This document shows positions 16,401 to 24,951 of a stretch of 64,000 bases of DNA, piece by piece. Both the position numbers and the translations under genes were made by a program. Source of the stretch: Fusibacter sp. 3D3 (GTDB taxonomy: Bacteria > Bacillota > Clostridia > Peptostreptococcales > Acidaminobacteraceae); contig NZ_BDHH01000006.1 in assembly GCF_001748365.1 (NCBI RefSeq), forward strand, positions 62,001 to 126,000, given 5' to 3'. The notes below the pieces were generated by a model. It worked only from the letters and a program-made list of their open reading frames with translations. It was not told the origin of the DNA and made no database searches. Every line of letters starts with the position of its first letter. Within the stretch, counting starts at the first letter, position 1.

Positions 16401-18326
16401 TTTTAAATGTTCTCCAAGCTTTAACCGAGCATAATTCTCTGCGGGATTATCCATTGTCTTAATCGGTTTTTCAAAAATTTTAAAGACGCCACAGGTTTTA
16501 AGCAAATCTAGGTCTGCATAAGGTATAAGTGTATAGATCAGATTAAAGGCCCTCAGTCTCAATTTTAAATCTTCATTGATCAACAGTCTTGAAACAAATT
16601 TTAAGACAGTGGCCTTCTGCAATTCATCAAACTCTTTGAAAGGCAATATTCTCGCCGCTTTGATAAGGTAAAATCTAATTTTCTCATCCTTCTCAAAAGC
16701 CTTAAAATACTGCACAATTAAGGCAATACTTTTTTCTCGACTGACCTGTACTTTTAAGTGTCTAAAATAAGAATCAATCATATCCCTAAGGCTGTAACTG
16801 ATATATTTTTTATGTCTATCAATAATTTGATTTTCAGGCAAAAGAAATCGTTCAACAAAAATATCAAATAACCGAACTGTATCCACTTCTGTTTCCACAA
16901 AAGTAATGCTTGGTGGCACTTCTTTTCTAATTTCTTCATCGTATGAAGCAATTATAGTCCCCATAAGTTCGGCACATTGTTTTCTAATATCCTCTTCTGG
17001 CAAAATCAATTTTTCATATAAAAAGTTGATCATAATTTGTTTTTGTTTCTGAGTTAAATAATTGTAATATTCTTCCAATATAGAAATATACCCTCTTAAA
17101 CTTGTCATATCTCGACTGTTTCGAACGGGCTCTAGCAGTTTGTTAAGAGAAGCCTCATCCCTAAGACGATAAAGCAGATTAATGTTGTGTTCAATAGAGG
17201 AATGAATGACACTTTCAGTAATTTCCTTCCCCTGCATCAATGAAAAATATTTACGCTTATTGACGCAACCTGGTTTTAACAATTGATCTATATCGGGATC
17301 TACTTGAATGCCCAAATCTACTAAAAAATGTTCGAAATCAAGCAGTTTACGGTACACTTTTCGATATCGATTTTCCTTAGTCGCATCCACATTATCCAGC
17401 TTATCCAAAATGACATCAAAGGATTCTTTCAAATTAAAATACATCATCACGGATTTCCCATTAACGCGTTCCGCTTTTACTCTGAAATCACTATAGATCA
17501 AAATGAGCGATTCAATTGGAAGGGCTTCCAATTCTAGGTCCCAAGTGGAATGATTGATGGCCACATTTCTGATGTATACAATATCTCTTTTTTCAAACCA
17601 CTCACCTGTATAAAAGTAGTGGAAATAAGCAACACGCTTCATTTCTTCGGGTTTACAGCCAAATTTTCCAATATCGTGACCTGCCGCAGCACCTGAGACT
17701 CGTCCTAAGTCAATTGGAAATCCTGCATATTTGAGTTGACGTGCTATTCTCATCGCCAAATGGTGTACGCCACAAATATGATCCAGAGTCGTATAGCCAA
17801 TCACTTCTTGATTGAGTTTCATCATCTCATATACATATTCATTGTTAAAATATTTTCTAAAAGTTAAAAACTCTTTTGACTCTTCAAGATCTATCACTTC
17901 TTCATCCGTTAACAGTTCAATCGCGTATCTGCTTTGCCAAGTACCATCATTTGATTTTTTCTGATATTGACTCACAACTTTCAAAACACGTAAGTACAAT
18001 TCAGCAATTCTATTATAAGATGCGGTCAATTTGATTGTAACTGCATCTGGGAATGAATAATTAAGTGCATAGTTGTAAAAATAGTTGAGCCAATGCTCTG
18101 GTGGCGTGCCATAAAAAGAGCGCTCGATTAAGGGTTCCAGCATTTCAAACACTGTTTTGGAATGAAACTGTTCATTTTCGATGATTTCATGGACCATTTG
18201 ATTAAAGTGATCTCCCAATAAAAATTCATCAATGAGTTTTCTTTCAAAATTGTATTTTTTTAAAAAAGATCGATTTAATATTTCTTTTTCAATTTCTTCA
18301 ATAAATTGCTCCATTTTATTAATCAT
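13434..18326 (-). CDS. Giant HD / helical-repeat / NMN-adenylyltransferase-like / GNAT-like / PRTase-like protein
   Basis: A 1630-residue cytoplasmic protein with at least five regions. About 185-310 is an HD phosphohydrolase domain (HICGVHH, then AGHDIGKFG). About 350-910 is an alpha-helical ARM/HEAT-like repeat region. About 925-1105 is a NadD-like nucleotidyltransferase: FFPGAFDPFTLSHK is the HxGH-type motif with Thr/His changed to Leu-Ser-His, and ISSTLIRDYI is the C-terminal signature. About 1130-1280 looks GNAT-like, and about 1300-1510 is phosphoribosyltransferase-like with RPVILVDDLLNKGY as the PRPP loop. Start: ATG at 18326 follows GGGGG by six bases; a TTG 15 bases upstream is possible. 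The domain set implies NAD or nucleotide metabolism coupled to signalling. It heads the operon; the function is unknown. Confidence 0.75.
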   Translation of the reverse strand: MINKMEQFIEEIEKEILNRSFLKKYNFERKLIDEFLLGDHFNQMVHEIIENEQFHSKTVFEMLEPLIERSFYGTPPEHWLNYFYNYALNYSFPDAVTIKLTASYNRIAELYLRVLKVVSQYQKKSNDGTWQSRYAIELLTDEEVIDLEESKEFLTFRKYFNNEYVYEMMKLNQEVIGYTTLDHICGVHHLAMRIARQLKYAGFPIDLGRVSGAAAGHDIGKFGCKPEEMKRVAYFHYFYTGEWFEKRDIVYIRNVAINHSTWDLELEALPIESLILIYSDFRVKAERVNGKSVMMYFNLKESFDVILDKLDNVDATKENRYRKVYRKLLDFEHFLVDLGIQVDPDIDQLLKPGCVNKRKYFSLMQGKEITESVIHSSIEHNINLLYRLRDEASLNKLLEPVRNSRDMTSLRGYISILEEYYNYLTQKQKQIMINFLYEKLILPEEDIRKQCAELMGTIIASYDEEIRKEVPPSITFVETEVDTVRLFDIFVERFLLPENQIIDRHKKYISYSLRDMIDSYFRHLKVQVSREKSIALIVQYFKAFEKDEKIRFYLIKAARILPFKEFDELQKATVLKFVSRLLINEDLKLRLRAFNLIYTLIPYADLDLLKTCGVFKIFEKPIKTMDNPAENYARLKLGEHLKLEVAMIDHLKAICLSDLQYTSNIFLSNLKSATLDVAKRFQIELLIRNTLLYDYDNCFYMAMHLCNLLKVSALESVRNTAGRMLLELISHLNYEQKNDIAIELIRALEMESYEFTKYIPPYLGKLLLHIKPKELDEILESFERKMSTSNAGLISLIEKTVGVAITKYADYRYAFKEESEGHHKRVLRMYGILFTGFVHSSSHVNQMAFSVIAKDIFQDEFLSLRKREFLYKLIIKKIMSLMVNTDEDLDLIFFNNSACLKYIYQFVSEFQHEYGDLELKPNRKIAFFPGAFDPFTLSHKQIAMDIKAKGFEVLLYVDEFSWSKRTQPNLIRRNIIKKSVASEIDIYPFPRDISINIANNEDLGKLVSLFPDSEIYLVVGSDVVMNASAYSNGKVNKIFEIPHVVYERGGMELPPEEIDHLNEKIKKLHPNTVRVILPKEYESISSTLIRDYIDEKRDISSLIDPLAQNYIYEKGLYQREPMYKSVMTTKSLVLELIEEPNLMVIESLANISGVEFPEAYQKLKEISGMLNFRMLILRSLEKNNEIVAYSLFHWLRATNIHNEFEDPAIIKYIRDESVGRIIVIDSIVKKKNCELKNLEQIMLTETLANALSRDYTYCVYKESIRHQISRDVSDILANQGFINVSSSKTNELVYAVDMSSPCTVNLDIHSMFKEPYKHIPEVIQVMNKTRLRLQKAFTELYPGNLVLNFDRAMIYETLIKKVCDENNMPTTPLVPKQVGEAMCVPFGAIFKRWILPNTVTKTLHAEKYFSTDLTEHLIMEYPFYLDIANQIKMIKSFNRPVILVDDLLNKGYRLKALQPHFKAQKVDIQKFIVGIMSGSGKEVAERMNINVDAAYFIPKIKVWFYESKLYPFIDGDAIWRGSIPESNLINSVNLILPYSSANYIVGASKASIYNLSEVALLNSIDIMSAVELAYERQNDRLLTIDRLGEVLNTPRYPDKGKHIFYSNNIRPSEYLKDDLEQLRKLKSFYL

Positions 18327-18357
18327 ATCATTCCCCCACAAGGTCCGTATTAATTCT

Positions 18358-18386
18358 ATTATCCCATATTATGCCTAGCATTACAA
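18358..18386 (-). promoter_or_regulatory. Sigma-A promoter of the giant-protein operon
   Basis: The minus strand has TTGTAA, a 17-base spacer and GATAAT, giving a start near 18351 and a leader of about 25 bases before the ATG at 18326. Confidence 0.6.
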
Positions 18387-18408
18387 TTGAGAGTTAAAGT
18401 CTAGACTC

Positions 18409-18436
18409 TAAAGAAATGCCTTCACGATGCCGATAT
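18409..18436 (+). promoter_or_regulatory. Sigma-28 (SigD/FliA)-like promoter
   Basis: TAAA at 18409-18412 is followed after 16 bases by GCCGATAT at 18429-18436, very close to the Firmicute motility sigma consensus (TAAA, 15 bases, GCCGATAT). It ends ten bases before the ribosome site of the 18461 gene. Confidence 0.55.
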
Positions 18437-18460
18437 TACTGGTAGAGGAGGTGATCTCTC

Positions 18461-19063
18461 ATGGCTAGAATCTTAAAAGTCAATCAAGTTTATAATCCTA
18501 AAAATCTTTCTGTCAGTAAAATTAAATCCACCTATAAACCCACCAGTATCACTATGCTTAGACCAAAGGCAGAAGCACATAACACTCCGCATAAAAGTTC
18601 CAACAATGAAAGTGTTCTCATTGATTATTTTTATGAAAAAATGCACAACTTAAAGGCTTCTTATCAGCGATTTTCAGATCAGAATTTCGCCAAACAATAC
18701 TACAAATTACATAAACAAGAAGTTTTGCTGGGTGGACAGGACCTCGTAAAAGCAATCAATCAACTCTTAAAAGATTCAAAAGAAATGGATGCAATCCACG
18801 GGACACATTTTCATTTTTTGGTTAACGCCCATCTCCACGACTACGAAAAAGAACTCACGTATGTTGGCATTTATGCAAATGACGATATCGTTCATTTTGA
18901 TCGCAGCCGCTTTATAGAAATATTTTGTTCCGATGTCTCTTCACTGAATTTTCTATACATGCCAAACGGTTTTGTGGATCAATTGATCAAAATCAATTAT
19001 AAGTTATTAGGAATCGGGAAAAATGATGAACATGAAGGTCAAATCATAGATTATCACGGTTAA
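18461..19063 (+). CDS. Unknown 200-residue protein, possible motility regulon member
   Basis: I do not recognise this protein. It has a basic, proline/serine-rich, probably disordered N-terminus (about 1-50), then a helical region with YFYEKMHNLKASYQRF and LVKAINQLLKDSKEM. The C-terminal part contains HGTHFHFLVNAHLHDYEKEL and mixed alpha/beta sequence. No signal peptide or membrane segment is visible. An excellent AGGAGGTG lies seven bases before the ATG. The upstream sequence carries a sigma-28-like promoter, so a link to flagella or chemotaxis is suggested by regulation only. It is divergent from the giant-protein operon. Confidence 0.7.
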   Translation: MARILKVNQVYNPKNLSVSKIKSTYKPTSITMLRPKAEAHNTPHKSSNNESVLIDYFYEKMHNLKASYQRFSDQNFAKQYYKLHKQEVLLGGQDLVKAINQLLKDSKEMDAIHGTHFHFLVNAHLHDYEKELTYVGIYANDDIVHFDRSRFIEIFCSDVSSLNFLYMPNGFVDQLIKINYKLLGIGKNDEHEGQIIDYHG

Positions 19064-19114
19064 ATTTAGTATAATAAACCGAGAAGATAAACACGATAAA
19101 AAAAGGGGATAATT

Positions 19115-19375
19115 ATGGGTAAAAAAACGTCATTTGACATGTTCGCCATCAAAGAACGTCTTAATCAAGCAAAATATGAAGCAGATAAAGCAAATGGGTT
19201 TAAAGTGACAACAGGAGAGAAAGTCGTTCATGTCATCGTCGCTTTAATCGCTTTCTCAATTTTGGCATCATTAACGATTTCGTACCAATTGACACCTATG
19301 CTACACTACAGCATTATGACACTCCTACTGATTCTTCTAGTGGGGCGTATCTACCTTGTTTTGAAAAAAAAATAG
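19115..19375 (+). CDS. Small membrane protein with two transmembrane helices
   Basis: An 86-residue protein with an amphipathic charged N-terminus (about 1-30), then two hydrophobic segments near residues 35-54 and 62-82 separated by a short loop, ending in KKK. The shape suggests both ends in the cytoplasm. AGGGGA lies six bases before the ATG, and a TATAAT at 19070-19075 could serve it. No family is recognised. It is separated from the preceding unknown gene by 51 bases and may be co-transcribed. Confidence 0.65.
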   Translation: MGKKTSFDMFAIKERLNQAKYEADKANGFKVTTGEKVVHVIVALIAFSILASLTISYQLTPMLHYSIMTLLLILLVGRIYLVLKKK

Positions 19376-19392
19376 CGATATTTGCAGAAAAA

Positions 19393-19432
19393 GGGCTATT
19401 GCGCGTCTAAATTTTTAGATTTGCAACAGCCC
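19393..19432. terminator. Bidirectional terminator between small membrane protein and macA-like gene
   Basis: GGGCTATTGC pairs with GCAACAGCCC around an inner CTAAA/TTTAG stem. On the minus strand the stem is followed by TTTTT. It separates convergent genes ending at 19375 (+) and 19515 (-). Confidence 0.7.
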
Positions 19433-19514
19433 CATTTTCTAAAGTTTCCATTTTGATGTTTTAATTCTTCTTGATAAACAATTTTGTATCGTGATACTCC
19501 ATTTTAGATTCATA

Positions 19515-20759
19515 CTACTGCTTAGAATTTTTGCTGATAATCACCTTTTTATCTGGCATCAGCCCCTCTAATTTATAATTTTTTATGATCACTTCATCTG
19601 GATTAATCCCTGACTCCACAGCGATCTCCGAATCACTATCTACACCAGTCTCAATTTTAAGTTGTATCGCTCTGCCCTCTCTTATTGCATATACATATGA
19701 AGCATCTTCTATCTTGAAAATAGACGTTTTGGGAATTGAAAGTGCCGCTTTTTTAAATTCAGAGATAAACTTCACTTTCACTTCATATCCTGATTTGACG
19801 TTTTTTGTGAGTTCTTCAGATTGAATCAGCACTTTGATTCTCTGCTCTATTAATCCAAGTGATGATATTTTTTCTTCTGCAGATTTTGCAATAAATTTAA
19901 TTTGTCCTCTAAACTCGTTTTCAATGCCATTTTCTTTGAGAATGAGCACGACTTCATCTTCAAGTTTCAAATTAGAAATGTCGTCCGTTAAAACATAGGT
20001 TTCAATACTGTAATTAGAGGGATCAATAATTTTACCTACGGGCGCTTGTTGCGACACAAATTCGCCCAATTTTGCATCAAACTCTGTTAAGAGTCCATCC
20101 GAACTGGCAACTACATTACAATCATTAACTTGGATCTCAAGCGTATCATATTGCGATTGCAATGCATTTAGTGTTCCAGTTGAATTCGTTGTATTTTTGT
20201 ATTGAGCATTTAAATTGTTTAAGTTGCTCGCCATCTGCTTATATGTCGATTCTGCTGTTTCATAAGTTTGCTTACTCGTTTTCCAATCATTTTCACTTAA
20301 AGAACCTTGTTCATAAAGTGCCGTCATTTGATCGTATATATGCTTTGCAAAATCTCTTTGTGCTTTAGTTTCGCCAACTTGAATAGATTGGCTATTGATT
20401 TGGTTTTTAAGGAGAGAAAGCGAACTGTTTTTTTCTTCATCATAGGCTTTCATTTGAGCGGATATCGTATCCATTTGTTTCACAATACTCTCGGAATCTA
20501 ATTTTAAGATGAGATCCCCTTTTTTCACTTCATCGCCGTTTTTTTTGTAAAGCGCAATGACTTGTGCCGTCGTTTTAGGTGTGATTATAACTTCATTTTC
20601 AGAGACAACTTTACCCGTTTCTTCAACATAATCATATAAATCTTTCGCTTCAACTTTGAATACATCCACTTCAAGCGGTTTAACTTTTGAATAAACAATA
20701 CTGACAATACTCACAACCATTATAACCCCAATAATTATATTTCTAACCGACTTCTTCAT
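19515..20759 (-). CDS. MacA/HlyD-type efflux adaptor (membrane fusion protein)
   Basis: A 414-residue adaptor. One N-terminal membrane anchor (NIIIGVIMVVSIVSIVYS) is followed by the first half of a lipoyl-like domain (VEETGKVVSENEVIITPKTTAQV, KKGDLILKLDSES). A long coiled-coil hairpin runs over about 95-215, then come the second lipoyl half and a beta-barrel domain. It should link the MacB-like exporter to the cell envelope; in Gram-positives it acts without an outer-membrane channel. Start: ATG at 20759 with GGGAGG five bases upstream and 16 bases after the permease stop; an open frame continues upstream into the permease gene but lacks a ribosome site. Last gene of its operon. Confidence 0.85.
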   Translation of the reverse strand: MKKSVRNIIIGVIMVVSIVSIVYSKVKPLEVDVFKVEAKDLYDYVEETGKVVSENEVIITPKTTAQVIALYKKNGDEVKKGDLILKLDSESIVKQMDTISAQMKAYDEEKNSSLSLLKNQINSQSIQVGETKAQRDFAKHIYDQMTALYEQGSLSENDWKTSKQTYETAESTYKQMASNLNNLNAQYKNTTNSTGTLNALQSQYDTLEIQVNDCNVVASSDGLLTEFDAKLGEFVSQQAPVGKIIDPSNYSIETYVLTDDISNLKLEDEVVLILKENGIENEFRGQIKFIAKSAEEKISSLGLIEQRIKVLIQSEELTKNVKSGYEVKVKFISEFKKAALSIPKTSIFKIEDASYVYAIREGRAIQLKIETGVDSDSEIAVESGINPDEVIIKNYKLEGLMPDKKVIISKNSKQ

Positions 20760-20775
20760 GATAGCCTCCCGCATA

Positions 20776-23133
20776 TTATTCTCTTTCTTTAAGCACTTCA
20801 ACAATATCAAGTTTTTTGATCTTTCGTTTGACATTTATTTGAGATAAAAATATAAACAGCATTGTCCCAAATACTGAAAGGACAAAAGCATTATCCCCAA
20901 TAATAGGTGGAAATGAATAGACATCCGTCTGATATGAAGCGGCCATGCCTTGCATCATCGCATATGACACAGGAATGCCGATCAACACTGATACAAATCC
21001 CAATAGCCATTGCTCAAAGGACACAATTTGTAAAACTTCATCTACACTCATACCGAGCACTCTTAGAGAAGCAAGTTCTCTCTGTCTTTCTGAAAGTGAG
21101 ATCACACTGGAATTATAAACAATCGCAAAGCCAACAATAACAGAAATAATAGCCATTATATAGTTCATAAAACCATAGCTGTCCATCAAATCCATAAATT
21201 TTTTTAATGTTTGGGCTTGAATTTCTACGACACCAACATAAGGTGATTTGTCGAGTTCTTTTCTAATAGAGTCCTGCTTGGCCTCATCAATATTAAGATA
21301 AGCCGTCGTTGCAAGATTATTGAGTCCTGTTTTTGCCTCTAAATAGGCAATGTTGGCATAGCCATTTGAACCGATATACTGTGGAATAATCCCCACCATC
21401 TCCATTAATATATAATCCTCTGATATTGGACTTTCAATTCTTAAAATATGCCCTATTTTCACATGTAACTGAGAGGCTAGATTTTCAGATAAATAAAGGC
21501 CCTCTTGGCTCAAATCGACCTCGTTTTTATCATTATCTAAAACTTTGTAGAGCTGAGTCTCTTCAGATAATCCGATAATCACGGTCGTTTTTTCGTATGG
21601 GCCATTCTTGATCTGTACGGGCAGTTCAATCAAAGGCTCCGCATATTCAACACCATCGATATTATAAAGTTGATTAATCATTTGATCTGCTGGCTGTACA
21701 TTTAAAAAACTCACTTTCATCTCATACAACTGCACTTCATTAAATTGATCAAACATCATCGTATCTACAAGATCATTATACGACCATGCCACAACCAGTA
21801 TGCTAAAGGCAAATATAAGACCTAATACGGTAAAAGCGCTTCGCCCTTTACTCCGGCTGATATTTCTAACAGCCATACGCCCTTGCATGGTTAAACTCTC
21901 CCAGATGATTTTAATATGTTCTATATGACTTCGTTTAACCGATTTTGGCGATTCAGCGCTCATGGCCATTGATGGGGTCAACTTCAATATTTTCTTGGAA
22001 CCCTGTATGCCTGCAAAAGTACTAAAAACAAGTGATATGAGCATCCCATAAGCTGCATATTTATAAGTATATTCATTTTTTAAAGTTGGAAAAGTAAAAA
22101 AGGTTTTGTACATTTCTGTAAAAGATATGGAAAGTTGAGTGCCTAATAGCCCTCCCGCGATACCTCCTAGAGCACCAATAGTTGTGGCATAACCCAAATA
22201 GTGAAACATGATTTGAAAGTTGCTATAGCCCATCGCCTTGAGAATACCGATCTGTCCTCTCTGCATCTCTGTAAGTCTCTTGAGCATTATATAAAGTATA
22301 AAACTTGAGATGCTCAAAAAAAGGATGGGCATGCTTTGGGCTGAGCTGACCAGCTGATCCAATTCACTTGAAAGCATAAAATTGCTCGTTTGATTTTTGA
22401 GTTCGTAAAGACTGATTAAACCATGACGCTTCAGTTTAGATTCAAGAACAGGCTTCACATCATCATATAGGGTGCCTTCTTCAAGATCAAAGCTGATATA
22501 ATTCACCTGCCCCGTCTTCGAAAGCAACTTTTCAAGTAGATCTTCTGAAACATATGCTATGTCAAAAGTCTTGGGGTCGGGATAAAAATCGGCTTGATTT
22601 CGCGTGACATAAACATACTCAGGGCTTTGTACAACGCCTGCCACTGTGAATGTATACAGCTTGCCACTGATGATGAGATCCAGCTTGTCATTGATTTCAA
22701 GCGCATTTGCCTCATAAAATTTTTGACCGATCCAGATGAGAAAATCCTCTTCTGTCAAAGCGTAACCATCACTTAAGTAAACATCATTCAAACGATCTGA
22801 TTCGTTGATATCATAAGAATTAACGCGTAAATAAACGCTTTGAATTTCATCTGCCACTTTAACTCTCAAATCTTGCTTAATGACGCCATCCGCTTTTAAA
22901 ACACCTGGTATCTGCTCAAACGCCCTCAATTGACTCTGAGGATACGATTGTACTTGAGCAAATGCATCGGCCATGCGATATTGACTATAGAAACTCTCTT
23001 TAGCATTGAGCAAATTTTCCATAACAATTGACATGGAAGAATACGTCATAAGACCCATAGCCATAACAACGATACAGGCCACATAAGCAAGCTTGTTTTC
23101 GAGCATATCTCTTACCATCTTGCGTATGAGCAT
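20776..23133 (-). CDS. FtsX/MacB-type ABC transporter permease
   Basis: A 785-residue permease with two FtsX units. There is an N-terminal helix near residues 18-40, a large extracytoplasmic MacB-PCD-like domain, three helices about 265-410, a second helix (AFTVLGLIFAFSILVVAWSY), another extracytoplasmic domain and a C-terminal three-helix bundle (about 655-785). The ATG at 23133 shares a base with the stop codon of the ATPase gene (TAATG), giving translational coupling, with AGGAGG ten bases upstream; a TTG two codons earlier is closer to it. Such systems export peptides or lipids or work as mechanotransducers with MacA partners. The substrate is not evident. Confidence 0.85.
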   Translation of the reverse strand: MLIRKMVRDMLENKLAYVACIVVMAMGLMTYSSMSIVMENLLNAKESFYSQYRMADAFAQVQSYPQSQLRAFEQIPGVLKADGVIKQDLRVKVADEIQSVYLRVNSYDINESDRLNDVYLSDGYALTEEDFLIWIGQKFYEANALEINDKLDLIISGKLYTFTVAGVVQSPEYVYVTRNQADFYPDPKTFDIAYVSEDLLEKLLSKTGQVNYISFDLEEGTLYDDVKPVLESKLKRHGLISLYELKNQTSNFMLSSELDQLVSSAQSMPILFLSISSFILYIMLKRLTEMQRGQIGILKAMGYSNFQIMFHYLGYATTIGALGGIAGGLLGTQLSISFTEMYKTFFTFPTLKNEYTYKYAAYGMLISLVFSTFAGIQGSKKILKLTPSMAMSAESPKSVKRSHIEHIKIIWESLTMQGRMAVRNISRSKGRSAFTVLGLIFAFSILVVAWSYNDLVDTMMFDQFNEVQLYEMKVSFLNVQPADQMINQLYNIDGVEYAEPLIELPVQIKNGPYEKTTVIIGLSEETQLYKVLDNDKNEVDLSQEGLYLSENLASQLHVKIGHILRIESPISEDYILMEMVGIIPQYIGSNGYANIAYLEAKTGLNNLATTAYLNIDEAKQDSIRKELDKSPYVGVVEIQAQTLKKFMDLMDSYGFMNYIMAIISVIVGFAIVYNSSVISLSERQRELASLRVLGMSVDEVLQIVSFEQWLLGFVSVLIGIPVSYAMMQGMAASYQTDVYSFPPIIGDNAFVLSVFGTMLFIFLSQINVKRKIKKLDIVEVLKERE

Positions 23134-23837
23134 TACCAAGTCACCTCCTCTGGTGAAAGTGGTTTTTCGTTGACGACGACTTTTTCGATTTGACCGTCTT
23201 TAATATAGAATACACGATCGCCAATTTTACCAATTCCAGCATTATGCGTAATAATGACCACTGTTTTTTTATAGGTTTTATTAAATTTTTTAAGCAGATT
23301 CAACACCGATAACCCTGTTGAAAAATCCAGCGCACCAGTGGGTTCATCACATAGAAGTATGTCTGGATTTTTAGCGATGGCTCTGGCAATCGCCACACGT
23401 TGTTGCTGTCCCCCAGACAGTTGCGATGGAAAATGATCTGAACGATCCAACAAGTCGACTTCATTTAATACCATATCGATATCAAGAGGCTCTTTACTGA
23501 GCTCAACGGATAATTTCACATTTTCAAATGCAGTCAAATTCGGAATGAGATTGTAAAATTGAAATACAAAGCCAATCGCATTGCGTCTATATTGCGTCAG
23601 CACTTTATCTGTTGCATTGTGAAGCGCTTTACCTCTAAAGAATATTTCGCCCTCTGTAGCTTGGTCCATGCCCCCTATCATATTGAGCATTGTACTTTTA
23701 CCACTACCACTCGGGCCCAAAACCACGACGAATTCACCATCATAAATCTCAAAATTCACACTTCTCAGTGCCTTTACAGTGACTTCACCCATTTGATAGG
23801 TCTTACTCAAGTTTTTCGCAACGAGCACGGCTTCCAT
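23133..23837 (-). CDS. MacB/LolD-type ABC transporter ATP-binding protein
   Basis: A 234-residue ATPase with all the motifs: Walker [11 protein letters not shown]-loop FQFYN, signature LSGGQQQR, Walker [13 protein letters not shown] and switch histidine in IITHN. The GPSGSGKST and [10 protein letters not shown] context is typical of the LolD/MacB subfamily that pairs with FtsX permeases. Start: ATG at 23837 follows GGGGGG by six bases; a further upstream ATG at 23861 overlaps the previous gene and has no ribosome site. It lies 16 bases after the YihY-like gene and is coupled to the permease gene. Confidence 0.9.
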   Translation of the reverse strand: MEAVLVAKNLSKTYQMGEVTVKALRSVNFEIYDGEFVVVLGPSGSGKSTMLNMIGGMDQATEGEIFFRGKALHNATDKVLTQYRRNAIGFVFQFYNLIPNLTAFENVKLSVELSKEPLDIDMVLNEVDLLDRSDHFPSQLSGGQQQRVAIARAIAKNPDILLCDEPTGALDFSTGLSVLNLLKKFNKTYKKTVVIITHNAGIGKIGDRVFYIKDGQIEKVVVNEKPLSPEEVTW

Positions 23838-23853
23838 AGTCAACCCCCCTTGT

Positions 23854-24684
23854 TTATACATTTTCTTTTATAATAGCATTGATTTCAGCGCCCATAATAA
23901 TGATAATGCCCCAAATATAGAGCCACACCATAAAGGCAATCACCGCTGATAATGACCCGTAAAGAATAGAATAATTCGTTAATTTAGCAACCACTTCTGA
24001 GAAAATTAAATTTGCGACTATGGTGCCAACGATTGCAAAAACAGCCCCTTTATAAGTTTCCTTAAAGCTCATCTTTTGACTGGGTAAAAACATGTAGATT
24101 GATCCAAACACGAGCATATAAATACCCATAAGCAATAAATTCCTAAAAAAGCCTATTGATCTTAAAAACTCTAGATTGATGTTAAATTTGAAAATTTGGC
24201 TTATAAAAAGAATTGTTTTTCCGCTTATCGTTGGAATTATCAAAGATAAAACAATAATAAGCGTAAACATCAGGGTATAGAACATGCCATAAAATTTAGT
24301 GATAAGAAAGCTGCGTGTTTCGACAATATCAAGAGATGAATTCAGCGCCCGCTGTAAAGCGTTGACTGCCCTTGAAGCCGAATAGAGCGTCATCAAACCC
24401 GAAATCGACAAGAGCGCATTGCCCTTCATTTCTATAGACTGCTTTATGAAATCAGTGATCAGGACACTGATATCATTGGGTAAAAACTGCTGCAAGGCAT
24501 AAAGGGCATCATTATAGTTGATATTCAACTTAGAGATAATCGTAAAAATAAATATGACCAAGGGAAATATTGAAAGCATAAAAAAATAAGCCATTTGAGC
24601 ACAAAATGCTGTAATATGATGTTTTCTATACCGTATACTCATTTCCTCTGCATAATATAAGAATCTTTCCTTAGTCATTCGCAT
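23854..24684 (-). CDS. YihY/BrkB family membrane protein
   Basis: A 276-residue integral membrane protein with about six helices and the family hallmarks: an N-terminal AFCAQMAYFFMLSIFPLVIF segment, YSASRAVNALQRALN near the middle and a late FMVWLYIWGIIIIMGAEINAI. Family members were once called ribonuclease BN, which is wrong for this fold; they may be lipid or solute transporters. Here it heads the exporter operon, 16 bases before the ATPase. GGAGG lies nine bases before the ATG. The function is unknown. Confidence 0.85.
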   Translation of the reverse strand: MRMTKERFLYYAEEMSIRYRKHHITAFCAQMAYFFMLSIFPLVIFIFTIISKLNINYNDALYALQQFLPNDISVLITDFIKQSIEMKGNALLSISGLMTLYSASRAVNALQRALNSSLDIVETRSFLITKFYGMFYTLMFTLIIVLSLIIPTISGKTILFISQIFKFNINLEFLRSIGFFRNLLLMGIYMLVFGSIYMFLPSQKMSFKETYKGAVFAIVGTIVANLIFSEVVAKLTNYSILYGSLSAVIAFMVWLYIWGIIIIMGAEINAIIKENV

Positions 24685-24951
24685 AATAGGTTTCCTCCCT
24701 TATTTTAAATTGTACCCCACACGCGTTCAATTATCAATTTTATCCCATCCTTTTTAATAAATTGATAATACTTTTTTAATACCCTCTATACGAATTACTT
24801 TGCGCTTTTAATGAAAAGTTAAGTTGTATTTTAGCTACTCACAGGGTATCATTAGTGTATAGGCATTATTAATTCAACTTTTTCTTAGATTTTAACGGTC
24901 TATAATACATGTGTTGAAGACTTAGTAAGCCAATTTATAAGGAGGAAAAAC

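Noticed and set aside
23854-24684. Ribonuclease BN assignment for the YihY-like gene
   Set aside because: The fold is an integral membrane protein without nuclease residues; the old name for the family is an error.
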